14,257 nt of DNA from Lentisphaera sp. (lineage in GTDB: Bacteria > Verrucomicrobiota > Lentisphaeria > Victivallales > GWF2-50-93): contig DYMC01000014.1 of NCBI GenBank assembly GCA_020721745.1, positions 1 through 14,257 on the forward strand, read 5' to 3'. The first letter of the stretch is position 1, and each line of letters begins with the position of its first letter. The position numbers and the translations under genes are program-made. The notes below the pieces were generated by a model that was given only the letters and a program-made list of their open reading frames with translations, did not search any database and had not been told where the DNA came from. Positions 7,127-14,128 of the stretch are shown one piece after another.

Positions 7127-9079
7127 TCATGTTGTTTTGACTGCGCCGAATTTGCAGACCTGCTTGCAGAGCCCGCATTTGACGCATTTTTCCTGGACGA
7201 TGTAGTGCGGGGCCTTTTTCGCGCCCATGATGGCCTTCTCCGGACATTTGAGCGCGCATGCTGTGCATCCGACGCATTTCTTCGCGTCTATCTCATATTT
7301 GATGAGCCCCTTGCATACGCCCGCCGGGCATCTTCTTTCGTAGATGTGTGCGTCGTATTCGTCGCGAAACCATTTGAGTGTGCTGAGGACCGGGTTGGGC
7401 GCGGTCTGTCCGAGGCCGCAGAGGCTTGTGTCCTGTATCACCGACGCAAGTTTTGGCAGGGCCATTATGCCTTTGAACCTCTCGAGGGTCGCCTGTCCGT
7501 CGGCCTTGTCCTCTGCGCCTGTTATTTTTTCAAGTATTGCGAGCATCTGCTTTGTCCCCTCCCTGCATGGGATGCACTTTCCGCAGCTTTCCCTCTGTAT
7601 GAAGTTCATGAAGAACTTTGCCACGTCGACCATGCAGTTGTCCTCGTCCATCACGACGAGTCCGCCTGATCCCATCATTGCTCCTGCTTTCCTTATGGTT
7701 TCGTAATCCACCTTCAGATCCATGTGCTGTTCGACGAGGCATCCGCCGGAAGGCCCGCCTATCTGGACGGCCTTGAATTTTTTGCCGTTTGCGATGCCTC
7801 CGCCGATACTGAAGATAATATCCTTGATGGAGGTTCCCATGGCCACCTCCACGAGTCCTGTCCTGGCGACTTTTCCCGAGAGAGCAAACACTTTTGTCCC
7901 CTTGCTGGTGGCCGTGCCCAGGGAGGAGAACCATTCCCAGCCTCTGTCTATGATGAGCGGGACGTTTGCGAGTGTCTCGACATTGTTTATGACGGTGGGT
8001 TTCCCGAAGAGTCCGCTGATTGCGGGGAAGGGCGGCCTTGGGCGTGGCATTCCGCGCCTGCCCTCTATGCTGTGTATGAGCGCGGTCTCCTCGCCGCAGA
8101 CGAATGCGCCCGCGCCCATCTTTATCTTGATCCTGAGATTGAAGCCGCTGTCGAGTATGTTCTCCCCGAGCAGTCCGTAGCTCTCGGCCCTGGCTATCGC
8201 CTCCTTCAGGCGCTTTATGGCCAGTGGATATTCGGCCCTGATGTAGATGTAGGCCTTGTCCGCGCCGATCGCGTAGGAGGCTATTGTCAGGCCTTCGAGG
8301 ACCTTGTGCGGGTCGCCCTCGATGACGGCCCTGTCCATGAATGCGCCGGGATCCCCCTCGTCGGCATTGCATACCATGTATTTCTGGCTGCTGCCGGTGT
8401 CCAGCGCGAACTTCCATTTCCTGCCTGTGGGGAATCCGCCGCCGCCCCTGCCGCGGAGCCCGCTCTTCTCCATCTCGTCGCATATCTCGGCTGGAGTTCT
8501 GGTGTGCAGGGCCTTGGATAGTGCCCTGTATCCGCCGCGGGCGATGTATTCGTCAATGTCCGTCGGGTCAATTATCCCGCAGTTCTCCAGCACCCATTTT
8601 GTCTGAGGGGCGAAGAAGCTGTGCTCGGAGATCATCGGGATGCCGGGCCATTTTTCGGCGCCATCCTCCTCGTGCTGTCCCAGGATGTTTTTGGAAAGCG
8701 GCCTGCCCTTTGTCGCTGAGTCGAGGATTTCGAGCGCGATCCCGGGGGTTACTCTTCCGTAGCTGATCCTGCTCCTGCCCGGAATCTTCACGTCCACTAT
8801 CGGCTCCTCGGCGCAGAGTCCTATGCATCCGACCTCGACGAATTCGACTGCCGACCGCGTTTTCGGGTCGCATTCGCGGAATCTCTCTATGATCTTGTTC
8901 GCTCCGGCGCTGATTCCGCAGGTGGCGGCGCCGATGAATATGACCGGCTTGTCTCCGCTCTGCTTTCTGAACGCCCTGAGCTGCTGCTGCAGGCTGTCAT
9001 CTATGCGGCTGTCCTTTGAGCGGACGAATTCGTGGGAGAGCAGTGATAGTATTCCGCTTTTCTTTTTTTCCTGGCTCAT
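7127..9079 (-). CDS. hydB: NAD-linked [FeFe]-hydrogenase flavin subunit HydB (NuoF-like)
   Basis: FMN- and NAD(H)-binding subunit of the HydABC complex, 650 aa. Residues 45-115 are a thioredoxin-like [2Fe-2S] domain with Cys54, Cys85 and Cys89; a fourth Cys expected near residue 48 is not there. The NuoF core has the glycine-rich GLRGRGGGGFPTG (207-219), NADEGDPGAFMDR (238-250) and CGEETALIHSIEG (328-340). A [4Fe-4S] cluster is bound by SCGKCIPC (Cys499, 502, 505) with Cys554. The C-terminus adds a two-[4Fe-4S] ferredoxin domain (Cys602, 605, 608, 612; Cys632, 635, 638, 642) typical of HydB rather than complex I NuoF. ATG overlaps the hydC stop by 4 bases (9076-9079), with GGAGG just upstream. 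The complex moves electrons between NAD(H), ferredoxin and the HydA H-cluster. Confidence 0.96.
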   Translation of the reverse strand: MSQEKKKSGILSLLSHEFVRSKDSRIDDSLQQQLRAFRKQSGDKPVIFIGAATCGISAGANKIIERFRECDPKTRSAVEFVEVGCIGLCAEEPIVDVKIPGRSRISYGRVTPGIALEILDSATKGRPLSKNILGQHEEDGAEKWPGIPMISEHSFFAPQTKWVLENCGIIDPTDIDEYIARGGYRALSKALHTRTPAEICDEMEKSGLRGRGGGGFPTGRKWKFALDTGSSQKYMVCNADEGDPGAFMDRAVIEGDPHKVLEGLTIASYAIGADKAYIYIRAEYPLAIKRLKEAIARAESYGLLGENILDSGFNLRIKIKMGAGAFVCGEETALIHSIEGRRGMPRPRPPFPAISGLFGKPTVINNVETLANVPLIIDRGWEWFSSLGTATSKGTKVFALSGKVARTGLVEVAMGTSIKDIIFSIGGGIANGKKFKAVQIGGPSGGCLVEQHMDLKVDYETIRKAGAMMGSGGLVVMDEDNCMVDVAKFFMNFIQRESCGKCIPCREGTKQMLAILEKITGAEDKADGQATLERFKGIMALPKLASVIQDTSLCGLGQTAPNPVLSTLKWFRDEYDAHIYERRCPAGVCKGLIKYEIDAKKCVGCTACALKCPEKAIMGAKKAPHYIVQEKCVKCGLCKQVCKFGAVKTT

Positions 9080-9570
9080 TTGCTGCCTCCTTCAATCCTG
9101 GCTTTTTCGCGATATGACTCTATTATTCCGGGTATGTCCTTGGCCGAGAGCTTCGCGTGGAACTCGCCATTGACGGATATGACAGGGGCAAGCCCGCACG
9201 CTCCGATGCATGCTACGACCTCGATGCTGAAAAGGCCGTCGCGGGTGGTCTGGCCGGCACCGATCCTGAGCTCCCTCAGAAGGGCATCGAGGATCAGAGC
9301 GGAACCCTTCACGTGGCATGCGGTCCCTCTGCACACCATTATGTGGTAGCGTCCCGGGGGGCTGAACTTGAACTGGTTGTAGAAAGTGGCCACGCCGTAT
9401 ATCTTGCTGGAAGGAAGCCCGAGGAATTCGCCTATCCGCGTGATAGCGTCCTTCGGGACATATCCGAAACGCTCCTGCACGTCCTGCAGGATGGGGATCA
9501 AATTCTCCCTCGACTTGTCCTGGTATTTGCCAAGGACTTCGCCCATGCCTCTGTCGAACTGCTTCTTCAT
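9076..9570 (-). CDS. hydC: NAD-linked [FeFe]-hydrogenase [2Fe-2S] subunit HydC (NuoE-like)
   Basis: Small thioredoxin-fold [2Fe-2S] subunit of the trimeric hydrogenase, 164 aa, the normal NuoE/HydC length. An N-terminal helical part (residues 10-60, with FGYVPKDAI and GVATFYNQF typical of the family) leads to the cluster ligands Cys80, Cys85 (CRGTAC) and Cys121, Cys125 (CIGAC). It would sit next to the HydB flavin and take part in electron transfer. Its ATG overlaps the rex stop by 4 bases (9567-9570, ATGA), with GAGGG upstream, and its own stop overlaps hydB. Complex I is not a likely alternative, since no other nuo genes are present and hydB and hydA follow. Confidence 0.95.
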   Translation of the reverse strand: MKKQFDRGMGEVLGKYQDKSRENLIPILQDVQERFGYVPKDAITRIGEFLGLPSSKIYGVATFYNQFKFSPPGRYHIMVCRGTACHVKGSALILDALLRELRIGAGQTTRDGLFSIEVVACIGACGLAPVISVNGEFHAKLSAKDIPGIIESYREKARIEGGSK

Positions 9571-10199
9571 TGCACCCTCTTGTTTAGGCCGGAGAAATAT
9601 GCGACCTTCTCGATCGAAGTTGTTATGTCTATTCTTTCGTTATGGATGGTCTTCGGCATCTTCAGGGGAACCGGGGCAAAGTTGAGCACTCCGCATATCC
9701 CCGCCTCCACCAGCATGTCGGCGACCTTCTGCGCGCTGCCCGCCCCCACGGTAATGATCCCGATGGATATCTTCTGCCTGCGGACCACATCCTCCAGATC
9801 GTTCACATGGTATGTGCGGCAGCCGGATATCACCCTGCCGGTCTTCTCTGGATCAGAATCAAACGCGGCGACTATCTTGAGCCTCTTGCTGCGCATGTTG
9901 AAGTATGAGAGCAGCGCCCGTCCGAGGTTCCCTATGCCGACCAACGCCACCCTTATCTCCTCGCTGTCCTTTAGGAATTCGTTTATCTTCTCCTTGAGCT
10001 CGGGTATCCTGTAGCCCCTGCGGGGAATCCCCGCGCAGTTGACCTCCATGAGGTCGCGCCTGACCTGCGCGGACGTGTTGCTCGCAAGCTCCGCCAGCTG
10101 GTGCGAATATATGAAGTGCAGGCCCTTCTGCTCAAGCTCGCTGAGTATCCTGCGGTACATGCTCAGCCTCTCCATGGTCCTGGGTGGTATCTTGTTCAC
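9567..10199 (-). CDS. rex: Redox-sensing transcriptional repressor Rex
   Basis: Rex senses the NADH/NAD ratio and releases its operators when NADH is high. With the GTG start at 10199 the product is 210 aa, the normal Rex length. Residues 1-70 are a winged-helix DNA-binding domain, beginning MNKIPPRTMERLSMYRR as in Rex families and ending near RRGYRIPEL. A Rossmann fold follows with GIGNLG (88-93) and the acidic stretch AAFDSDPEK at the end of the second strand. The GTG is chosen because GGAG lies 6 bases upstream and the frame further upstream runs through a Rex-type operator and a promoter; extension to the ATG at 10280 is therefore unlikely. An internal ATG at 10175 would cut into the conserved N-terminus. 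rex is the first gene of the hydrogenase operon and is probably autoregulated. Confidence 0.93.
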   Translation of the reverse strand: MNKIPPRTMERLSMYRRILSELEQKGLHFIYSHQLAELASNTSAQVRRDLMEVNCAGIPRRGYRIPELKEKINEFLKDSEEIRVALVGIGNLGRALLSYFNMRSKRLKIVAAFDSDPEKTGRVISGCRTYHVNDLEDVVRRQKISIGIITVGAGSAQKVADMLVEAGICGVLNFAPVPLKMPKTIHNERIDITTSIEKVAYFSGLNKRVQ

Positions 10200-10222
10200 G
10201 ACAGACTCCGTTTTGTTACTCT

Positions 10223-10246
10223 TTTCACATGTGAAACTTTTCACAT
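10223..10246. promoter_or_regulatory. Rex-type operator (three overlapping half-sites)
   Basis: ATGTGAAACTTTTCACAT at 10229-10246 is an almost perfect 18-base palindrome (one central mismatch) with the TGTGAA-N4-TTCACA layout of Rex boxes. It overlaps a perfect 14-base palindrome, TTTCACATGTGAAA (10223-10236), so TTTTCACAT occurs twice around a shared GTGAAA. The site begins 23 bases upstream of the rex GTG and covers the predicted transcription start. Binding by the Rex encoded next to it is inference, but strongly suggested by site and context. Confidence 0.85.
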
Positions 10247-10252
10247 CACTAA

Positions 10253-10280
10253 AGAATACAGTTGCTTTGTCGCTTTTCAA
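10253..10280 (-). promoter_or_regulatory. Sigma70-like promoter of the rex-hydCBA operon
   Basis: Read on the minus strand, TTGAAA (10280-10275) and TATTCT (10258-10253) are separated by 16 bases. The expected start of transcription, near 10246, falls at the edge of the Rex-type operator, a classic repression layout. The -35 element lies inside an inverted repeat, CGCTTT-TC-AAAGCG (10271-10284). Confidence 0.6.
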
Positions 10281-10286
10281 AGCGCA

Positions 10287-10312
10287 GAGGCGTTATTTGT
10301 CGCAAATGCCTC
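10287..10312. other. Inverted repeat upstream of the rex promoter
   Basis: GAGGC (10287-10291) and ATTTG (10295-10299) pair with CAAAT (10303-10307) and GCCTC (10308-10312) around a TCG loop, with a GTT bulge. It lies just upstream of the -35 element and could be an activator site or a second weak terminator for the nif transcript. I know no regulator that matches it. The rest of 10313-10403 shows nothing else definite. Confidence 0.4.
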
Positions 10313-10403
10313 GTTTGCAATAGAATATAAGGGCGGTTCGGATCTCGGTGGGGATTTTGTCCAAGCCCGGGCGGGAAGGCTGGAGCCTAGCCCAAATTTC
10401 GCG

Positions 10404-10439
10404 CCCTAACCCGTTTTTCCTGCGAAAAACGGGCTAGGG
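10404..10439 (-). terminator. Hairpin at the end of nifS, overlapping its stop codon
   Basis: CCCTA (10404-10408) and CCCGTTTTT (10410-10418) pair with AAAAACGGG (10425-10433) and TAGGG (10435-10439), giving a stem of about 14 pairs that contains the nifS stop codon TAG (10436-10434). CCTAGCCC at 10386-10393 is also exactly complementary to GGGCTAGG at 10431-10438, so a second, competing pairing is possible. The sequence after the stem on the minus strand has no clear U-run, so termination may be partial. Confidence 0.6.
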
Positions 10440-11645
10440 GGCGGTGCATGTGCGGATGCGGAAGATTGGATCATGTTTTTTCCGCCAATACGGGGATATC
10501 TCGCGTAGCATTTTGATGATTGGCGGGAGTTTTTCTGCGATGAAATCCATTTCCTCCTCGCTGTTGTATCTTGAGAGGCTGAAGCGGAGCGAGCCGTGTG
10601 CGGCGGTGTATGGCACGCCGATGGCGCGGAGGACGTGCGATGGTTCGAGGCTTCCGCTGGTGCATGCGCTTCCGCTCGATGCGCATATGCCCATCTGGTT
10701 GAGCATGAGGAGGATGGCCTCCCCCTCGACGAATTCGAAGCTGATGTTGCTGGTGTTGGGCAGTCTGCTCGATATGTCGCCGTTTACCCTTGTGCATTCG
10801 ACAGATGCGAGAAGCTTGCGCTCGAGGCGGTCCCGCAGCCTGGCGACCTTGTCCCTTTCCTCCCCTATCTTTTCCGCGGCCAGCTCGCATGCCCTGCCAA
10901 ATCCGACTATGGATGCCACATTTTCCGTGCCGGCGCGTCTGCCGCGCTCCTGGTGGCCGCCTATGATAAATGGCTTGAACCTGACTCCCCGGCGGACGTA
11001 GAGAGCGCCGACCCCCTTTGGCGCGTGGAGCTTGTGCCCGGACATCGAGAGCATGTCCACCGGCATTTTGGAGAGGTCTATCGGGATCTTGCCGGCGACC
11101 TGGACGGCATCGGTGTGGAAGAGGGCGCCCCGCGAGTGGGCGATGCGGCATATCTCCTCGACGGGATAGATGTTTCCGATCTCGTTGTTGGCCCACATGG
11201 CCGAGACGAGAGCGGTATTGGAATCCACGTTCTTCGCGATGAAATCCATATCAATCCTGCCAAGCCCGTCCACGGGTATTTCGACGACTTCGTATCCCCT
11301 CCTGGAAAGTTCCTTGCCTACGTTGAGGACAGCGGGATGCTCGACCTTGCTAATGAGAAGCTTCTTCCTCGGCTCCATGACTCTCAGGGCGCTGAAGATG
11401 GCGGCATTGTCGCTCTCGGTTCCGCAGCTGGTGAATATGATCTCCGTGTCGGACGCCCCGAGAAGGCCGGCCACCGATGCGCGCGCACGGTCAATCTCCC
11501 TCTGCACCTGCCCGCCGAAGTGGTGTATGCTCGAAGGATTTCCGTATAGGTCCGTGAGAAAGGGCTTCATCGCCTCGAAGACCTCCGGGGCGACCTGGGT
11601 CGTGGCGTTGTTGTCGCAGTATATGACCTTCCCGATGCTCTTCAC
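10434..11645 (-). CDS. nifS: Cysteine desulfurase NifS
   Basis: PLP enzyme that takes sulfur from cysteine and passes it as a persulfide to the NifU scaffold for Fe-S cluster assembly. The 403-aa product has the normal length. It begins VIYCDNNATT, the classic NifS/IscS N-terminus. Visible sites are His103 (stacks on PLP), the PLP Schiff-base Lys205 in SGHKLHAPKG, and the active-site Cys328 in SSGSACTSGSLEPSHVL, the NifS-type loop. The start is GTG at 11645, with GAGGAGG about 5 bases upstream, overlapping the nifU stop by 4 bases (GTGA). The frame is open further upstream inside nifU, but that part has no family similarity. The C-terminal tail (RTCTAP) runs into the terminator hairpin. With no nitrogenase genes here, the role is probably general Fe-S supply, including the cluster-rich hydrogenase next door. 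Confidence 0.95.
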   Translation of the reverse strand: MKSIGKVIYCDNNATTQVAPEVFEAMKPFLTDLYGNPSSIHHFGGQVQREIDRARASVAGLLGASDTEIIFTSCGTESDNAAIFSALRVMEPRKKLLISKVEHPAVLNVGKELSRRGYEVVEIPVDGLGRIDMDFIAKNVDSNTALVSAMWANNEIGNIYPVEEICRIAHSRGALFHTDAVQVAGKIPIDLSKMPVDMLSMSGHKLHAPKGVGALYVRRGVRFKPFIIGGHQERGRRAGTENVASIVGFGRACELAAEKIGEERDKVARLRDRLERKLLASVECTRVNGDISSRLPNTSNISFEFVEGEAILLMLNQMGICASSGSACTSGSLEPSHVLRAIGVPYTAAHGSLRFSLSRYNSEEEMDFIAEKLPPIIKMLREISPYWRKKHDPIFRIRTCTAP

Positions 11646-12496
11646 TTGACCTCCTCCACGGTGATCTCGGGGCAGATGAATTCGCGCAGTTTCGCCTCGA
11701 TCGTGTTCTTGAGTGTGAGATGGGAGACCGGGCATGAGGAGCAGCGGCCCTGCATCCGGACGAGCACCTTGGCCCCCTGGATGTCGACCAGCTCGACGTT
11801 GCCGCCGTCGTTCTGCAGATGCGGCTTTATCTCCTTGTCGAGGACTTCCTGGATGCGCATTATCTTCTGGACGACCGTCATGCAGACGAATCCGCCCCTC
11901 CCGTCCGTGGCGCATGGCTTGCCCTTCCAGACCTCGTCGAGAATCTCCTGGATTTCGTCAAGGCAGGCTCCGCACGCGCCTCCGGCCTTGGTGTAGTTGG
12001 TGATGTCCTCGACGCTGTGCAGCCTGTTCTCGATAGCCACCTTGCGAATTTTTGCGTCGGTCACTCCGAAACATTTGCAGACGAGCCTGCCCTCTTCGGA
12101 TTCGTCCTTGCCGGCCGGGCTCTTTTCGCCCCTGTAGTTGGCAATCGCCGCCTGCAGGGCCTCCATTCCCATGACCGAGCAGTGCATCTTCTCCTCGGGA
12201 AGCTCTCCAAGCATGTCCACAATGCCCTTGTTGGTGATCTTTGCGGCATCTTCGAGCTTCATGCCCTTCACCAGCTCGGTCAGAACCGATGAGGAGGCTA
12301 TGGCGCTCGCGCAGCCGAAAGTCTGGAACTTCGCGTCGGTTATGGTCCCGCTTGCCTTGTCTATCTTGAGGGTCAGGCGCAGTGCGTCCCCGCAGGTGAT
12401 GTTGCCGACCTCGCCGACCGCGTCCGGATTCTCCAGCTCGCCCACGTTCCTCGGATGGAGGAAATGGTCCATGACCTTTTCGGTGTAATTCCACAT
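11642..12496 (-). CDS. nifU: Fe-S cluster assembly scaffold NifU (three-domain)
   Basis: Scaffold on which new Fe-S clusters are built with sulfur from NifS. The 284-aa product has the full NifU layout. Residues 1-125 are an IscU-like domain with Cys35, Cys62 and Cys106. Residues 137-185 are a central BFD-like [2Fe-2S] domain (CKC at 140-142 and CGAC at 175-178). Residues 212-275 are an Nfu-like domain with CSSC (Cys252, Cys255). The fused form, as opposed to separate IscU, is typical of diazotrophs and of many anaerobes that use Nif-type proteins for all their Fe-S clusters. GAGG lies 7 bases before the ATG. It is the first gene of a nifU-nifS pair, divergent from the plus-strand gene at 12704. 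No isc or suf partners and no regulator such as IscR are seen. Confidence 0.96.
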   Translation of the reverse strand: MWNYTEKVMDHFLHPRNVGELENPDAVGEVGNITCGDALRLTLKIDKASGTITDAKFQTFGCASAIASSSVLTELVKGMKLEDAAKITNKGIVDMLGELPEEKMHCSVMGMEALQAAIANYRGEKSPAGKDESEEGRLVCKCFGVTDAKIRKVAIENRLHSVEDITNYTKAGGACGACLDEIQEILDEVWKGKPCATDGRGGFVCMTVVQKIMRIQEVLDKEIKPHLQNDGGNVELVDIQGAKVLVRMQGRCSSCPVSHLTLKNTIEAKLREFICPEITVEEVK

Positions 12497-12703
12497 CCTG
12501 GTGCCTCGGTTTTGATTCAGGGCTTAAGTTAACAGCCGAAGGCGAACTTGCAAGGATGGTAAAAGGTTTCCGGCATGACTGAGCCGCAGCCGGATACGAT
12601 TCCGGCTTGCCATATTGAAAGCGCGGGCTAATGTATCCAAGTAAATATTCACCTGAGTAAGAGTTCGGCTTACTGAACTCTTGCCTGGCAACTGAGGTGG
12701 CTC
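12497..12703. other. Divergent intergenic region with several inverted repeats
   Basis: This 207-base spacer should carry the promoters of nifU (minus) and of the plus-strand gene at 12704; I find no strong -35/-10 pair for either. Inverted repeats are: AGCCGGA/TCCGGCT with a 6-base loop (12588-12607); an imperfect 18-base palindrome (12638-12655, 7 of 9 positions) built on GTRAAT/ATTYAC; AGTAAG/CTTACT (12656-12674); and GAGTTC/GAACTC (12661-12680). The last two overlap, so only one can form at a time. They end 23 bases before the TTG start. Confidence 0.55.
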
Positions 12704-14128
12704 TTGGCTCCATCTTCGGACAGCGCACTGGAGTTCAAGCGGCGGAAAATCGCGCGGACCAGGCTTGCCGTGCTGGCGACAGGCTGGCTCAAGGCCTTTT
12801 CCGACGCGCTCCTGCTCTGCTCCGTGCCTGCAGCAGCGGCAGTCCTCTCCCTCAGGATGCTCGGGATTTCCGCGTCGTCCTCCGCATACCCGGCCGCCGG
12901 GACAGCCCTGCTCGCGGCGCTCTATCTGTCTTCCAGGAATTTTTCGCCGGCAAAATCCTCCGAGGGGGTCGCCGCCTGGCTTGACCACATGTCGTCGGGA
13001 GGAGGGATGCTCATGGCGGCCGAAGAGAATGTGGACATCATGGATCCGTCGTGGGAGCAGCGATTCCGCGATCTCAGGCTCCCCAGGCTCGACCTTCGCG
13101 TCACGCGCCTCGTCGGCCCGATGCTCCTTTCCGCCCTGCTCTTTGCCTTTGCGATTTTCGCGCCAATGCGGGAGGCGAGGGGCACCGCCAAGCCGCGGCG
13201 GATGGATATCTCCGGACAGACAGCGATGCTCAAGGATGAGCTTGGCCGTCTCGACGAGATGGGCCTGATCCAGGAGAGGAGGGTCGAGGAGATACTCGAG
13301 GAGATGAGAAAGCTGGAGGAGAACCATTCCGCGCTCGACCCCGCGAGAAGCTACGAGGAGCTCGACGCGCTCGAAACCGCCCTAAAAAATGCGGCCGAAA
13401 GCGGATTTGCGAATTTCGCAAAGGCGGCGAAGCTGTCCGCCGAGTTCGAGTCGGCTGTCTCTGCCCTGAAGGAGTCGCCATCGGGAGAGTCGGAGAGGAA
13501 AATCCGCGACGCGGCCGAAAAGCTCAAGGACTTCCTCGAACAGAACCAGGAGTTCCGCGACATGCTGGTGAAAGGCGGAATAATGTCCGAGGAAGACATC
13601 AGGGACATCATGGAGGCAAGGATGCCTTGCGACAAGGAAACACTCGAAAAGATAGCTCGCTCCGCGAAGGAGCTCAAGCAACGCTCCAGTTGCTCGGCGA
13701 AGGAGCTCTGCTCGTCGGGGCTCTGCAGGAAGTCGGCGGAGGATCTCGAGGCCTATCTCGCGGCGAACAAATCGGGAAAGGAGTCCTGCGAAGGGGCAGT
13801 CCTCCTTTCTCCCGAGCAGGAGGCCTATCTGTATGGGCAACCCGGATCGGGGGGCGTAGACCGGGGCAGGGGAGACGCACCCATGTATCTCGGCTCACAG
13901 AGCCCTGAGATAAAAATGGGAGACAAGCGCAAGATCGAAAGCGGAAGCATCAATCCGGAACTGGGCGAAAGCGTCGGTTTCTCCTTCTCCGCTCCAAGCA
14001 TGGAAGAAAATAGCGGAGCCGCCATATCAACGGATGCAGGCTATTCCCCTGAAAAAGGAGGAACAGGCAGAAAACGGAAACTCTCCCCGGAGGAAAGCTC
14101 CGCGACAAGAAAATTCTTCTCCAAATAA
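12704..14128 (+). CDS. Unrecognised membrane protein with long charged coiled-coil region
   Basis: I do not recognise this 474-aa protein with confidence. It begins with TTG, chosen because AGGTGG lies a few bases upstream and a basic stretch (FKRRKIARTR) and the first membrane segment follow soon after. Hydrophobic segments are near residues 31-54, 62-77 and 134-153. Residues 170-350 are rich in Glu, Lys, Ala and Leu and look helical or coiled-coil. Within them lies a cysteine group (Cys309, 330, 336, 341, with Cys362 after). The tail (375-474) is low-complexity, rich in Gly, Ser, Lys and Glu. The topology, two N-terminal spans, a third span and a long helical domain ending near a Gly-Arg-rich stretch, resembles DUF4175-like proteins often found beside MoxR/von Willebrand-type gene sets, but this is a weak guess. 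The only plus-strand gene here, it is probably unrelated to the hydrogenase block. Confidence 0.7.
   Translation: MAPSSDSALEFKRRKIARTRLAVLATGWLKAFSDALLLCSVPAAAAVLSLRMLGISASSSAYPAAGTALLAALYLSSRNFSPAKSSEGVAAWLDHMSSGGGMLMAAEENVDIMDPSWEQRFRDLRLPRLDLRVTRLVGPMLLSALLFAFAIFAPMREARGTAKPRRMDISGQTAMLKDELGRLDEMGLIQERRVEEILEEMRKLEENHSALDPARSYEELDALETALKNAAESGFANFAKAAKLSAEFESAVSALKESPSGESERKIRDAAEKLKDFLEQNQEFRDMLVKGGIMSEEDIRDIMEARMPCDKETLEKIARSAKELKQRSSCSAKELCSSGLCRKSAEDLEAYLAANKSGKESCEGAVLLSPEQEAYLYGQPGSGGVDRGRGDAPMYLGSQSPEIKMGDKRKIESGSINPELGESVGFSFSAPSMEENSGAAISTDAGYSPEKGGTGRKRKLSPEESSATRKFFSK

Noticed and set aside
7724..8521. 265-codon open frame on the plus strand
   Set aside because: Lies wholly opposite the well-conserved hydB and shows no family motif; an effect of GC-rich codon use.
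10200..10280. Upstream extension of rex to the ATG at 10280
   Set aside because: The added 27 residues have no Rex similarity and are encoded by the Rex-type operator and promoter; GTG at 10199 has a good ribosome binding site and gives the normal length.
10596..11549. 317-codon open frame on the plus strand
   Set aside because: Antisense shadow of nifS with no recognisable domain.
11646..11915. Upstream extension of nifS into nifU
   Set aside because: The added residues are nifU sequence read in another frame; GTG at 11645 has GAGGAGG before it and the NifS N-terminus follows.
12526..12553. nifU promoter TTGCAA-16-TAACTT on the minus strand
   Set aside because: Position and spacing are plausible, but only 4 of 6 and 3 of 6 bases match the consensus, too weak to list.
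12638..12655. Second Rex operator, upstream of nifU
   Set aside because: The palindrome has GTGAA but a 2-base rather than 4-base centre and two arm mismatches; kept only as an unexplained repeat.
12524..13327. 267-codon open frame on the minus strand
   Set aside because: Opposite the plus-strand gene, of unnatural composition (Arg, Pro, Gly and His rich), and it would cover the nifU promoter region.
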